This document shows positions 21,056-29,308 of a DNA stretch of 64,000 nt, piece by piece. The DNA comes from Gemmatimonadota bacterium. Its GTDB lineage: Bacteria > Gemmatimonadota > Gemmatimonadetes > Gemmatimonadales > Gemmatimonadaceae. Location of the stretch: contig JACPPC010000021.1 in assembly GCA_016191225.1 (NCBI GenBank), forward strand, positions 62,001 through 126,000, given 5' to 3'. The position numbers and the translations under genes are program-made. Under the pieces are notes generated by a model that was not told the origin of the DNA, searched no databases, and worked only from the letters and a program-made list of their open reading frames with translations. Each line of letters begins with the position of its first letter. The stretch's first letter is position 1.

Positions 21056-22564
21056 GTGAACCTGATTCGTTGGCATGCCGTCGCCGCAGCGATGCTGCTG
21101 GGCGCCACCGCGGGGGCGCAGCAGCCCTCCGACAAGAAGTGCGAGTTCGAGGAGAGCCGCCCCCGGCAGATCCCGATCGCGGGGCTGTCCCTCTCCCGCG
21201 CCTCGATGTCGCGCGACCCGGCCGAGCGCGCCAAGGGCTTCAAGGAGGTCGTGCGCCTGCTTTCCGACCTCAAGGAGAATCCCGAGGCTCGCGGCTGGTA
21301 CATGGCGCAGGCGATCGCCTCCTGGATGGGCGACCCCGGGATGCCGCCGACCTTCGTGGTGACGCGCGGGGCCGCGGGATTCGCGGACGACCCGGCCAAG
21401 CCCCTCGACCTGCTCGTGCTCGTGGACTCGCTGCTGACGTCGATCGAGACGTGGAACCCGGCCTGCACCTCGCAGACGTCACCGTGGCGCGCCCAGCGCC
21501 CGTGGTTCAACCTCGTGCAGAAGGCGTTCACGAAGCTTGGGAACAACGACCTCGACTCGGCCACCTTCTACGCCCAGCGATCGCGCGTGATCAACCGGAC
21601 GAGCGCGTATGGGCCGTACGTCCTCGGGCAGGTCGCGATGTCGCGCAAGGACCTGGCGGGAGCGCGCTCGCTGCTGACCGAGGCCGCGCGCCTCGCCGGC
21701 ACGGACACGGTGTACGTGGAAATCCGGCGGCAGGCGCTGCTGGGCATCGCGCGGGTTTCGGCCGAGGACGCGGAGCGGGCAACGGGCGACGAGAAGGTGG
21801 CCAAGACGAAGCTGGCGGTCGCCGACCTGCGCACCTTCCTGGGCGAGGCGCCGTACGATCGCGATGCCGCGCCGGCCCGGGCGATGCTGGCGGAGCTGCT
21901 GGTGGCGGCCAAGGACACGGCGGCCGTGATCGGCGTGTATGCCGACGTGCTGGGCAACCCCGCCAAGTACGGCGACTACGAGAAGGTGCAGGCCGGCGTG
22001 ACCTTCACGCGCATCAACCGCTCGGCCGAGGCGACGCGCATGTTCGAGCTGGCGGTGGAGCAGAACCCCAACCAGCGCGACGCCCTCAACAACCTGGCGG
22101 CGACGTACTACGGCCTGAACAAGTTTGACAAGGTGCTGCCGGTGGCGGACAGGCTCACGCGGATCGACCCGAACAACCCCGACAACTGGCTCTGGTTCGT
22201 GTACGGGTACCAGGGGATCGCGAAGGGATTCACGGGGAAGGACGCGGCGAGCGTGAAGCAGCGCAAGGCGTACACCGACTCCGTGCTCAAGTACAACGAT
22301 CTGTACACGAAGATGCCGGTGAAGGTGACGTTCACGAACTTCAACCGGGGTGCGAACGAGGCGTTGCTGGTGGGGCAGCTGGAGAACCTCGGCGCCGCCG
22401 AGAGGAGCTATGTGATGACGATCGAGTTCCTGGACAAGGACGGGAACGTGGTGACGACGGCGGACGCGAAGGTGGACGCGGTGAAGGCGAAGGGGTCGAA
22501 GGACTTCCGCGTGTCGGTGCCGAAGGGCGGGATCGTGGCCTTCCGGTACAAGCCGATCAGCTAG
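21056..22564 (+). CDS. Secreted TPR-repeat protein
   Basis: A 502-residue protein. The GTG at 21056 has a GGAG site 8 bases upstream and opens a signal peptide (NLIRWHAVAAAMLLGATAGA, cut before QQPSD). The mature part is helical with TPR-type repeats; the clearest is the segment AEATRMFELAVEQNPNQRD followed by ALNNLAATYYGLNKFDKVLP. The last 100 residues shift to beta-rich sequence (YVMTIEFLDKDGNVVTT) resembling a FxLYD-like or Ig-like module. It is probably a periplasmic scaffold. It is flanked by tRNA genes on both sides with no partner gene, so the role is unknown. Confidence 0.75.
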   Translation: MNLIRWHAVAAAMLLGATAGAQQPSDKKCEFEESRPRQIPIAGLSLSRASMSRDPAERAKGFKEVVRLLSDLKENPEARGWYMAQAIASWMGDPGMPPTFVVTRGAAGFADDPAKPLDLLVLVDSLLTSIETWNPACTSQTSPWRAQRPWFNLVQKAFTKLGNNDLDSATFYAQRSRVINRTSAYGPYVLGQVAMSRKDLAGARSLLTEAARLAGTDTVYVEIRRQALLGIARVSAEDAERATGDEKVAKTKLAVADLRTFLGEAPYDRDAAPARAMLAELLVAAKDTAAVIGVYADVLGNPAKYGDYEKVQAGVTFTRINRSAEATRMFELAVEQNPNQRDALNNLAATYYGLNKFDKVLPVADRLTRIDPNNPDNWLWFVYGYQGIAKGFTGKDAASVKQRKAYTDSVLKYNDLYTKMPVKVTFTNFNRGANEALLVGQLENLGAAERSYVMTIEFLDKDGNVVTTADAKVDAVKAKGSKDFRVSVPKGGIVAFRYKPIS

Positions 22565-22712
22565 CGGACGCCGGCGCCGGGGATGGCGCGCGGCCCGGGC
22601 GACTGGCCGGACTGCCGCGTGTTGACCATCCCCGGCGGCACCGATAGCTTTCGAGGCTCTCGCGCACGGGTGTCGAATTGACTGGTGCGAGGGGACGGAA
22701 GCGGCACTCCAA

Positions 22713-22786
22713 GCGCCCGTAGCTCAATTGGATAGAGCATCTGACTACGGATCAGAAGGTTGGGAGTTCGAGTCTCTCCGGGCGCA
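22713..22786 (+). tRNA. tRNA-Arg (ACG)
   Basis: A 74-nt cloverleaf with acceptor GCGCCCG pairing CGGGCGC, anticodon loop CTACGGA (ACG, expected to be edited to ICG) and discriminator A. This reads CGU, CGC and CGA. Confidence 0.97.
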
Positions 22787-22847
22787 TGTGGTAGCGGCAG
22801 CAGGGTGGCATCCAGGCAGCACATGTTGGGAAAGACCCTACCGAAAT

Positions 22848-22923
<76 letters not shown>

Positions 22924-22936
22924 GATGGCGAAGGCT

Positions 22937-22967
22937 GCCCCCGCTCCGCGGTCACGCGGACGGGGGC
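22937..22967 (+). terminator. Terminator after tRNA-Pro
   Basis: Two stacked GC-rich stems (outer 7 bp 22937-22943/22961-22967, inner 5 bp 22946-22950/22955-22959) sit 15 bases after tRNA-Pro and before the converging phosphoribosyltransferase gene. Confidence 0.5.
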
Positions 22968-22998
22968 TGTCACGTTCCAGCGGCCGTGCGAGTGCCGA

Positions 22999-23679
22999 TC
23001 ACGAGGTGACGAGGCGCCCGTGCTCGCTTCCCCCCCGGGCCCCGCGGAGGGCGAGCAAGTCGCGCACCTCGTCGTCGGTGGTCTGGCCGAAGTCGGCGTA
23101 CCAGGCGCCGACGCTCATGAAGTACGGTGGGACGACGGCGACGATGCAGCCGTCGGCGACGGCGCGGACGAGGGCACAGGCCTCGCGCGAGGCGACGGGC
23201 GCGGCGACGATCACCCGGGCCACGCGGGCAGCGCGCAGCGCGGCGACCGCCGCCCGGGCGGTGGCGCCGGTGGCGATGCCGTCGTCGACGAGGAGCACGG
23301 TGCGACCGGCGAGGCGGGGCGGAGGCCGGTCGCCGCGATAGGCGAGCTCGCGGCGCGCGAGCTCGGCGCGCTCGGCCCGCTCGACGGCCTCGATGTCGGC
23401 GGTGGCGATGCCGAGCTCACGCACGACGTCGTCGTTGAGGACGCGGACCCCGCCGGCGGCGATCGCGCCCATGGCGAGCTCCTCGTGGTGCGGCACGCCG
23501 AGCTTGCGCACGGTGAACACGTCGAGCGGCACATCGAGTGCCTCCGCCACCTCGAAGGCGACGGGGACGCCCCCGCGAGGCAGCCCGAGGACGATGAGTC
23601 CCGGCTCGTGCGCATGGTCGGCGAGCATGGCGGCGAGGTAGCGGCCGGCGGCGCGTCGATCCCCGAACAGGCCACGCAT
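22999..23679 (-). CDS. Phosphoribosyltransferase-domain protein
   Basis: A 226-residue protein. The start at 23679 is fixed by a perfect AAGGAGG site just upstream. The PRPP-binding loop VLLVDDGIATGAT (128-140) is the type I phosphoribosyltransferase signature; LGLPRGGVPVAFEVAEAL and FTVRKLGVPHHEELAMGAI place it in the stand-alone branch (Rv0571c-like) often found beside stress proteins. The nucleobase substrate is unknown for the group. It is divergent from a baeRF-like gene, an association that suggests a shared stress or translation-related function. Confidence 0.87.
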   Translation of the reverse strand: MRGLFGDRRAAGRYLAAMLADHAHEPGLIVLGLPRGGVPVAFEVAEALDVPLDVFTVRKLGVPHHEELAMGAIAAGGVRVLNDDVVRELGIATADIEAVERAERAELARRELAYRGDRPPPRLAGRTVLLVDDGIATGATARAAVAALRAARVARVIVAAPVASREACALVRAVADGCIVAVVPPYFMSVGAWYADFGQTTDDEVRDLLALRGARGGSEHGRLVTS

Positions 23680-23956
23680 GGTTCCTCCTTGCGGGCGTTC
23701 ACCTGAACGTTTGCGGCCTTCCCGGGCAATGTCTGTCGGGGTTCGGCCCCCGCGGCGAGCGGGCATCCTCCGCAGCGACTCGCCGCTGTGAGGGAAGGTC
23801 CGACGGCGTCGACCCCCCGGACGTGGGGGTCGATCCCTGACAGCCACGGCGCGATACGGGGACAATCATGCAACCGAGGGAGGCGGGCGCAACGGGAATC
23901 GCCATGACGTCGCCCGGACCCTCCCTCCACGCGGCGAACCACCACGGGAGTGTACG
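23680..23956. promoter_or_regulatory. Divergent control region of the PRT and baeRF-like genes
   Basis: 277 bases with no gene. It contains a 9-bp inverted repeat (23809-23817 with 23825-23833, loop 7) near its middle that could be a regulator site or a leader hairpin. I found no clear -35/-10 pair. Confidence 0.35.
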
Positions 23957-25072
23957 ATGCCCCTGCCCCTGGAACTGCAGCGCTTCCTGAAGGCCCATCA
24001 CGACACGCAGGTGCTGAGTGTCCTCGTCGAGGGCGCCTCCGCCGACCCCTCCGTGCGCCGACACTGGCGGATCGAGGTGCTGCGCGGCATCGCCGATGCC
24101 CGCGCGGCGCTGTTCCACGACGCACCGCCCGACCGCGTGCGGTTCGACCAGTGCGTCGCCCGGCTGATGCGGCACCTTCCCTCGGGGAGCACGCGCCTGT
24201 TCACCCACGGCTGGGCGGGCTTCGCCTCCGCCGACGGCGACGAGTACGTGGAGGTGCTGACGCGGGACGTGGAGCCGTCGGTGACCTGGACGGTGGGACC
24301 GCGGATCCTCCCCTACCTCGCGGCGCACGACGAGAGCGTCGCCCTGGTGGCGCTCGGCGACCGGCACCGGCTGCTCGCCTACCAGCTGTCGCGCGGCGCG
24401 CTGACCGACCTGGAGGGGATCGAGTCGGCGGCAACGTCAATGCCCGGGACGCACATGGGTGGCGCGCCGAGGGTCGGCTTCCATGTCGGCACGCGCGGCG
24501 CGACGCAGGCCGACGCGGCCGACCGCGCAGCGCGCGAGGCGTGGCACCGGCACGTGACGGCGTCGGTGCAGCGCATCACGCAACTGGCCGGCGACAACCT
24601 GGCGATCGTGATCGGCGGGGCGTCGGAGACCGTCTCGCTGCTCGCCGACGGGCTTCCGGACGACCTGTCAACGCGGGTCGCGCTGGCGCCGGCGCTGCAG
24701 GTGCACGCATCGCGCGCGGAGATCGTGCGGGTGGCGGGCGCGGCCGTGGGCTCGCTCGAGGCCGCCCGGCAGCGCGCGCTGCTGCGGCAGGTCGAGGAGG
24801 CGTCGTGGTCGCGAGGGCACGGTGCGCTGGGCGCCGAGGCGGTGGCGCGCGCGCTCGAGGTGGGGGCGGTGGACCGGCTGCTCGTGGGCCGCGCCTTCGC
24901 GCACCAGCACCGGGCGACGGCCGAACTGCTGGCACAGCGAACGCTGCTCGATGGCGGCGAGGTGGAGGTCGCCGTCCCCGCGGTCAGCGCGGCCGTGGAC
25001 GAGGGGGCGTGGGGGGTCGCGGCGCGTCTGCGCTTCGCGCGGTCGCCGGCACGGGCGCTGCAGACGGCGTGA
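23957..25072 (+). CDS. Bacterial archaeo-eukaryotic release-factor-like protein (baeRF family)
   Basis: A 371-residue cytosolic protein with a GGGAG ribosome-binding site. The layout fits the baeRF group: an N-terminal module starting HDTQVLSVLVEG, a middle Rossmann-like domain with DNLAIVIGGASETVSLLADGL, then a C-terminal L7Ae-like module with AVDRLLVGRAFAH and a long helix (LEAARQRALLRQVEEA). The eRF1 hydrolysis motif GGQ is not seen; where it might fall there is THMGGAPRVGFHVG. baeRF proteins are proposed to act on stalled ribosomes or tRNA. This assignment rests on sequence feel rather than a search. Confidence 0.55.
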   Translation: MPLPLELQRFLKAHHDTQVLSVLVEGASADPSVRRHWRIEVLRGIADARAALFHDAPPDRVRFDQCVARLMRHLPSGSTRLFTHGWAGFASADGDEYVEVLTRDVEPSVTWTVGPRILPYLAAHDESVALVALGDRHRLLAYQLSRGALTDLEGIESAATSMPGTHMGGAPRVGFHVGTRGATQADAADRAAREAWHRHVTASVQRITQLAGDNLAIVIGGASETVSLLADGLPDDLSTRVALAPALQVHASRAEIVRVAGAAVGSLEAARQRALLRQVEEASWSRGHGALGAEAVARALEVGAVDRLLVGRAFAHQHRATAELLAQRTLLDGGEVEVAVPAVSAAVDEGAWGVAARLRFARSPARALQTA

Positions 25073-25183
25073 CGCCACGGGAGCCGGCGCCCCGGCTCAG
25101 GAGGGGCCGGCGCGCCTGTTCCGTGTTCAAACCCGGGGCGGGCGCGGCGTGTCGAACGGTGAGCCAACCTGCCGAGGAACCCC

Positions 25184-26068
25184 GTGCATCCCGCCACCCG
25201 CCCCGCCCTGCTGCTGCTGTCCCTCGCGCTGCCGCTCCCTGCCCTGCCCGCCCAGCGGCCCTTTGGCCAGCGAGACTCGGTGGTCACCATGTCCGAGCGG
25301 GTCGCCGCCGGCGACTGGGTGCGCATTCATGCCCGGCTGGGGAGCGTGGCGATCACCGAGGGGACCGGTGACAGGGTCGAGTTCCGTGCGGAGAAGGAGG
25401 TGCGGCGGGGGCGCCTGGAGGACATCGCGTTCGTGATGCTCAAGGACAAGGACGGGCTGACGATCTGCGCGGTATTTGACGAGGGCGACGAGTGCGACCG
25501 TGACGGCGTGCGGAGCGACAGCCGGGGCGACGGCTGGCGCTGGGGGGAGCGGGCGCGGGTGACGATCACGGTGCAGCTCCCGCGGGGGGTTCGGGTGCGC
25601 GTGTCGAGCGGCAACGGCGCGGTGTCGCTCGCGGCGGCGGCGGCCGAGGCCCGGGTGTCGAGCGGCAACGGACGCGTGATGGTGAGCGGCGTGCAGGGGC
25701 GGGTGGACGCATCGTCCGGGAATGGCGACATCACGGTCGAGCGGGTGAGCGGCCCGGTGAACGCGTCGTCGGGGAACGGAGTGCTGCGGGCGCGGATCGA
25801 GAAGCTGAGCGATCCCGACGACATGACCTTTTCGACCGGGAACGGGCGCATCATCCTCGACTTGCCGGCGGACTTCGCGGCGGCGGTGGACGCGCGCACC
25901 GGAAACGGGAGCGTGACGACCGACTTCCCGGTGACGATCGAGGGACGGTTCTCGCCGAACCGGCTGCGGGGCACGATCGGCGGTGACCGCCCGAGGCGGC
26001 GGCTGAAGCTGACGTCGGGGAACGGCTCGCTCGAGATCCGGAGCCTGGGCAGGACGCCGGGGCGGTAG
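25184..26068 (+). CDS. Secreted DUF4097 beta-strand-repeat protein
   Basis: A 294-residue protein from a GTG with GAGGAA upstream. A signal peptide (about 1-23) precedes a single right-handed beta-helix-like domain of the DUF4097/DUF4098 type. The pentamer SSGNG recurs at 141, 159, 177 and 195, exactly 18 residues apart, and in altered form (STGNG, RTGNG, TSGNG) at about 217, 238 and 277. These should stack as turns of a solenoid. The family is common in Bacteroidetes and Gemmatimonadetes and often linked to anti-sigma or surface systems; no such partner is adjacent here. Confidence 0.85.
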   Translation: MHPATRPALLLLSLALPLPALPAQRPFGQRDSVVTMSERVAAGDWVRIHARLGSVAITEGTGDRVEFRAEKEVRRGRLEDIAFVMLKDKDGLTICAVFDEGDECDRDGVRSDSRGDGWRWGERARVTITVQLPRGVRVRVSSGNGAVSLAAAAAEARVSSGNGRVMVSGVQGRVDASSGNGDITVERVSGPVNASSGNGVLRARIEKLSDPDDMTFSTGNGRIILDLPADFAAAVDARTGNGSVTTDFPVTIEGRFSPNRLRGTIGGDRPRRRLKLTSGNGSLEIRSLGRTPGR

Positions 26069-26096
26069 GTGGCGCGGGATTCCGGCGCGCGGTGCG

Positions 26097-27668
26097 CTAT
26101 TGCCGCGAAATCGCCGAGTGCCCCCCGCGGAGGACGAACTTCTGGATCTTGCCCGTGGCCGTCTTCGGCAGCTCGGCGAGGATCGTGGTGCCCTTGGGCA
26201 CCTTGAAACCGGCCAGGTGCTGCCGGGCGAAGGTGCGCAGTTCATCGTCGGCAAGGGTTGCGCCGGGCTTCAGGACAACGAAGGCATGTGGCGCCTCGCC
26301 CCACTTCTCGTGCGGCAGCCCCACCACGGCGACCTCCTGTACGGCCGGGTGGCGCAGGAGCACCCCCTCGACCTCGATCGACGAGATGTTCTCGCCTCCG
26401 GATATGATGACGTCCTTGAGCCGGTCGCGGATCTCCATGTAGCCGTCGGGATGGACGACCGCGGCGTCGCCGGAGTGGAACCAGCCGCCGTGGAAGGCGC
26501 GCTCCGAGGCCTCCGGATCGCGGTAGTACCCCTCCATCACGACGTTGCCGCGCACCACGATCTCGCCGGTCGTGGCCCCGTCGCGCGGGACATCGTTCAT
26601 CCGCTCGTCGACGACGCGCAACTCCCCCGATGTGACGAGCTCGACGCCCTGGCGCGCCTTGACGCCGGCGCGCACGGCGGGGGCGAGCGCCGCGTGCTCG
26701 GCGCGCGGTTCGCAGATGCTGATCAGCGGCGCCGTCTCGGTGAGGCCGTAGACGTGGGTGATCGTCCAGCCGAGCTCCTCCTCGACGCGCTCGATGGTGT
26801 GCGCGGCGGGCGGGGCGCCGGCGGTGAGCACGCGCACGCCGCGGGGCGCCGTGGCACGCAGGGCCGGCGGCGCGCTGGCGATCGCGATCAGCACGGTGGG
26901 CGCGGCGCAGAGCATGGTGATGCGCTCGGCGGCAAGCTGGGCATAGACGGTGGGGGCGTCGACCTTGCGCAGGCAGACGTGGGTGGCGCCGGCGGCGGTG
27001 GCGATCCAGGTGAAGGTCCACCCGTTCGCGTGGAACATCGGGAGCGTCCACAGGTAGCGGTCGGCGCACGTCATGGGATGGTGCACGAGGGTGCCAACCG
27101 CGTTCACCCATGCGTTGCGATGCGTGATCATCACCCCCTTCGGCCTGGAGGTGGTGCCGCTCGTGTAGTTGATCGTGAGGAGGTCGTTTTCGTTCACCTC
27201 CCGGCGCGTGACGCCGGGCGGGTAGCTGGCGAGGAGCATCTCGTAGTCGGCGAAGCCATGGCGGCGGCCCTCGAGGGCCACGAAGTGCTCGACGCCTGGC
27301 ATCTCGTGGCGGACGGCGTCGACGGCAGCGAGGTAATCCTCGTGGACGCAGACGACGCGGCTCCCCGAATGGTTGACCATGTACACCCAGTCGGCGGGGA
27401 GGAGGCGGTAGTTGAGGGGCACGACGACGGCACCGGCCTGCGGCACGCCGTAGAAGGCCTCGAGCATGGCATGGGTGTTCGGCGCGACGTAGGCCACGCG
27501 GTCGCCCGGGGCGACGCCGAGGCTCTCGAGGGCCGCCGTCCAGCGGTCGCAGCGCTCGAAGAATTGCGCGTAGGTCCATCGCTGATCGCCGTCGACCACG
27601 GCATCGCGGTCGGGGTAGAGGGCGCGCGCCCGGCGGGCGAACTCGAGCGGGGTGAGGGGAGTGATCAC
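26097..27668 (-). CDS. AMP-forming acyl-CoA synthetase (fatty-acid/methylmercaptopropionate type)
   Basis: A 523-residue ANL-superfamily enzyme that activates a carboxylic acid with ATP and joins it to CoA. Visible motifs: the P-loop INYTSGTTSRPKGV, VYGLTETAPL (A5), HSGDAAVVHPDGYMEI (A7), RLKDVIISGGENIS (A8) and the C-terminal catalytic Lys in PKTATGKIQK. The sequence around TLPMFHANGWTFTW resembles the medium/long-chain and DmdB-like branch, so the substrate is a fatty or thioether acid rather than acetate. It follows the malonyl-CoA-synthetase-like gene by 31 bases and so forms an operon with it. Confidence 0.87.
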   Translation of the reverse strand: MITPLTPLEFARRARALYPDRDAVVDGDQRWTYAQFFERCDRWTAALESLGVAPGDRVAYVAPNTHAMLEAFYGVPQAGAVVVPLNYRLLPADWVYMVNHSGSRVVCVHEDYLAAVDAVRHEMPGVEHFVALEGRRHGFADYEMLLASYPPGVTRREVNENDLLTINYTSGTTSRPKGVMITHRNAWVNAVGTLVHHPMTCADRYLWTLPMFHANGWTFTWIATAAGATHVCLRKVDAPTVYAQLAAERITMLCAAPTVLIAIASAPPALRATAPRGVRVLTAGAPPAAHTIERVEEELGWTITHVYGLTETAPLISICEPRAEHAALAPAVRAGVKARQGVELVTSGELRVVDERMNDVPRDGATTGEIVVRGNVVMEGYYRDPEASERAFHGGWFHSGDAAVVHPDGYMEIRDRLKDVIISGGENISSIEVEGVLLRHPAVQEVAVVGLPHEKWGEAPHAFVVLKPGATLADDELRTFARQHLAGFKVPKGTTILAELPKTATGKIQKFVLRGGHSAISRQ

Positions 27669-27699
27669 GACACGGCTCCACAGGGGTCGAGGGCGTGGG

Positions 27700-29175
27700 T
27701 CATGAGGGCACGAGCCCGGCGAGGAGGTGCTTCTGGACCTTGCCGATGGCGGTGCGCGGCAGCGCCTCCACGCGCACGAAGGCGCGGGGGACCTTGAACG
27801 AGGCCAGCTGCCGCCGCAGCGCGGCGTCGAGGGCGGCCAGATCGGCGGCGCCGCTCGTCACGAGGTACGCGACCGGCACCTCGCCGCGCAGCGGGTCGGG
27901 GGCGCCCACCACGGCCGCCTCGCGCACCCCGGGCTGCTCGAGGAGGAGTTCCTCGATCTCTCGCGGGTAGATGTTGAACCCCCCCGAGATGATCAGGTCG
28001 CTGCGCCGGCCCTCGAGGGTGATGTACCCGTCGGCCGAGCGGACGCCGATGTCGCCGGTGCGGAACCAGCCGTCGGCCATCGCCGACGCGGTCGCGTCGG
28101 GGCGGCGCCAGTATCCGGCGCAGACGCCGGGCCCGCGCACGCAGAGCTCTCCGCTCGTTCCGGGGGGGACATCGGCGCCGGCCGCTCCGACGATGCGCAC
28201 GTCGACGCCCGCGAAGGGCAGTCCGACCGTCCCCGCCCGGCGCTCGCCGTCATACGGGTTTCCGGCGATCATGAGCGTCTCGGTCATGCCGTAGCGCTCG
28301 AGGATCGCGTGACCGAAGCGCTCGCGAAACGCGGCGTGCAGCGGCGCGGGGAGGGGGGCGGAGCCCGAGACGAAGAGCCGCATCCGTTTCCCGATCGCGC
28401 GCGCCTCGTGGGGCGGCACCTCGGCGAGGCGCACGTACATCGTGGGGACGCCGAAGAAGAGCGTCGGCCCGTACTCCGCGAACCAGGCGGCGGCACGGGC
28501 GGCGTCGAAGCGCTCGACAAGGCGCAGGTGGCAGCCGCTCCCCAGCCAGGCGTGCACGCCGTTGCCGAGCCCGTGCACGTGAAAGAGGGGGAGGGCGAGG
28601 AGGAGGCGGTCGGCGCCGGTGACGCGCCACGCGTCGATCAGGGTGCGGGCGTTGCTGGCGAAGTTGCCGTGGGTGAGGATCGCGCCCTTGGCGGGACCCG
28701 TGGTCCCGGACGTGTACACGAGGGCGGCGGGGGTCGCGGCGGCGGCCGCGACGACGGGGCGACTTGAGCCGGACCGGTCGGCCTCGGCGATGAGCGCAGC
28801 GATGTCCCACCAGGTGACGCCGCGGGGGAGTTGCCCGGCCTGCTCCGGCGTGGTGACGACGGCCACGGGCGCGGCGTCGCCGAGGATGTGCGCCACCTCG
28901 CGCTCCCGGTAGAGCACGTTCACGGGAACGACGATCACGCCGAGCTTGGCGCAGGCGAGCCAGAGGTCGATGACCTCGATGCGGTTGGCGAGGCAGGTCG
29001 CGAGCCGGTCGCCGGCGGCGACGCCGCGCGCGGCGATGGCGCGGGCGAGGCGGTTGCTGCGGGCTTCGAGCTCGCCGAAGGTGAGGGCGAGGGTGCCGCC
29101 CGGGCCGTCGACCTCGATCGCCGGCTGCGCGCGGCGCCCGAGGAGCGCGGGGTCGAACAGGTCGAGGAGCGACAC
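27700..29175 (-). CDS. AMP-forming acyl-CoA synthetase (malonyl-CoA synthetase-like)
   Basis: A 491-residue ANL-superfamily enzyme; the GTG at 29175 (SLLDLFDPALLG) is chosen as start. Motifs: P-loop VYTSGTTGPAKGAILTH, RYGMTET (A5), RTGDIGVRSADGYITL (A7), RRSDLIISGGFNIYP (A8), and catalytic Lys in LPRTAIGKVQKH. The shorter length, the HVHGLGNGVHAW segment and the PDPLRGEVPVAYLV region resemble MatB malonyl-CoA synthetases, which would supply malonyl-CoA from malonate. It is upstream of the second synthetase on the same strand. Confidence 0.82.
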   Translation of the reverse strand: MSLLDLFDPALLGRRAQPAIEVDGPGGTLALTFGELEARSNRLARAIAARGVAAGDRLATCLANRIEVIDLWLACAKLGVIVVPVNVLYREREVAHILGDAAPVAVVTTPEQAGQLPRGVTWWDIAALIAEADRSGSSRPVVAAAAATPAALVYTSGTTGPAKGAILTHGNFASNARTLIDAWRVTGADRLLLALPLFHVHGLGNGVHAWLGSGCHLRLVERFDAARAAAWFAEYGPTLFFGVPTMYVRLAEVPPHEARAIGKRMRLFVSGSAPLPAPLHAAFRERFGHAILERYGMTETLMIAGNPYDGERRAGTVGLPFAGVDVRIVGAAGADVPPGTSGELCVRGPGVCAGYWRRPDATASAMADGWFRTGDIGVRSADGYITLEGRRSDLIISGGFNIYPREIEELLLEQPGVREAAVVGAPDPLRGEVPVAYLVTSGAADLAALDAALRRQLASFKVPRAFVRVEALPRTAIGKVQKHLLAGLVPS

Positions 29176-29252
29176 CGGTGCAAAGGTACGGCCGTGGCCG
29201 GCACCGGCAAGAAACGGCCGCGGCGCGTGGGCGGGCGTCGCGGGTCCGGCTG

Positions 29253-29288
29253 CACGAGGGGGCCCGCCGCATGGCGGGCCCCCTCGTG
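29253..29288 (-). terminator. Strong hairpin terminator after the TldD/TldE pair
   Basis: A 16-bp perfect stem (29253-29268 with 29273-29288) with a 4-base loop lies 20 bases past the TldE stop and before the acyl-CoA synthetase gene on the same strand. Confidence 0.7.
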
Positions 29289-29308
29289 AACGGCCCGGCA
29301 CGGGCGGC

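Noticed and set aside
23809-23833. A DosR-like operator between the phosphoribosyltransferase and baeRF-like genes
   Set aside because: The inverted repeat does not match the known DosR box; only a generic hairpin is supported.
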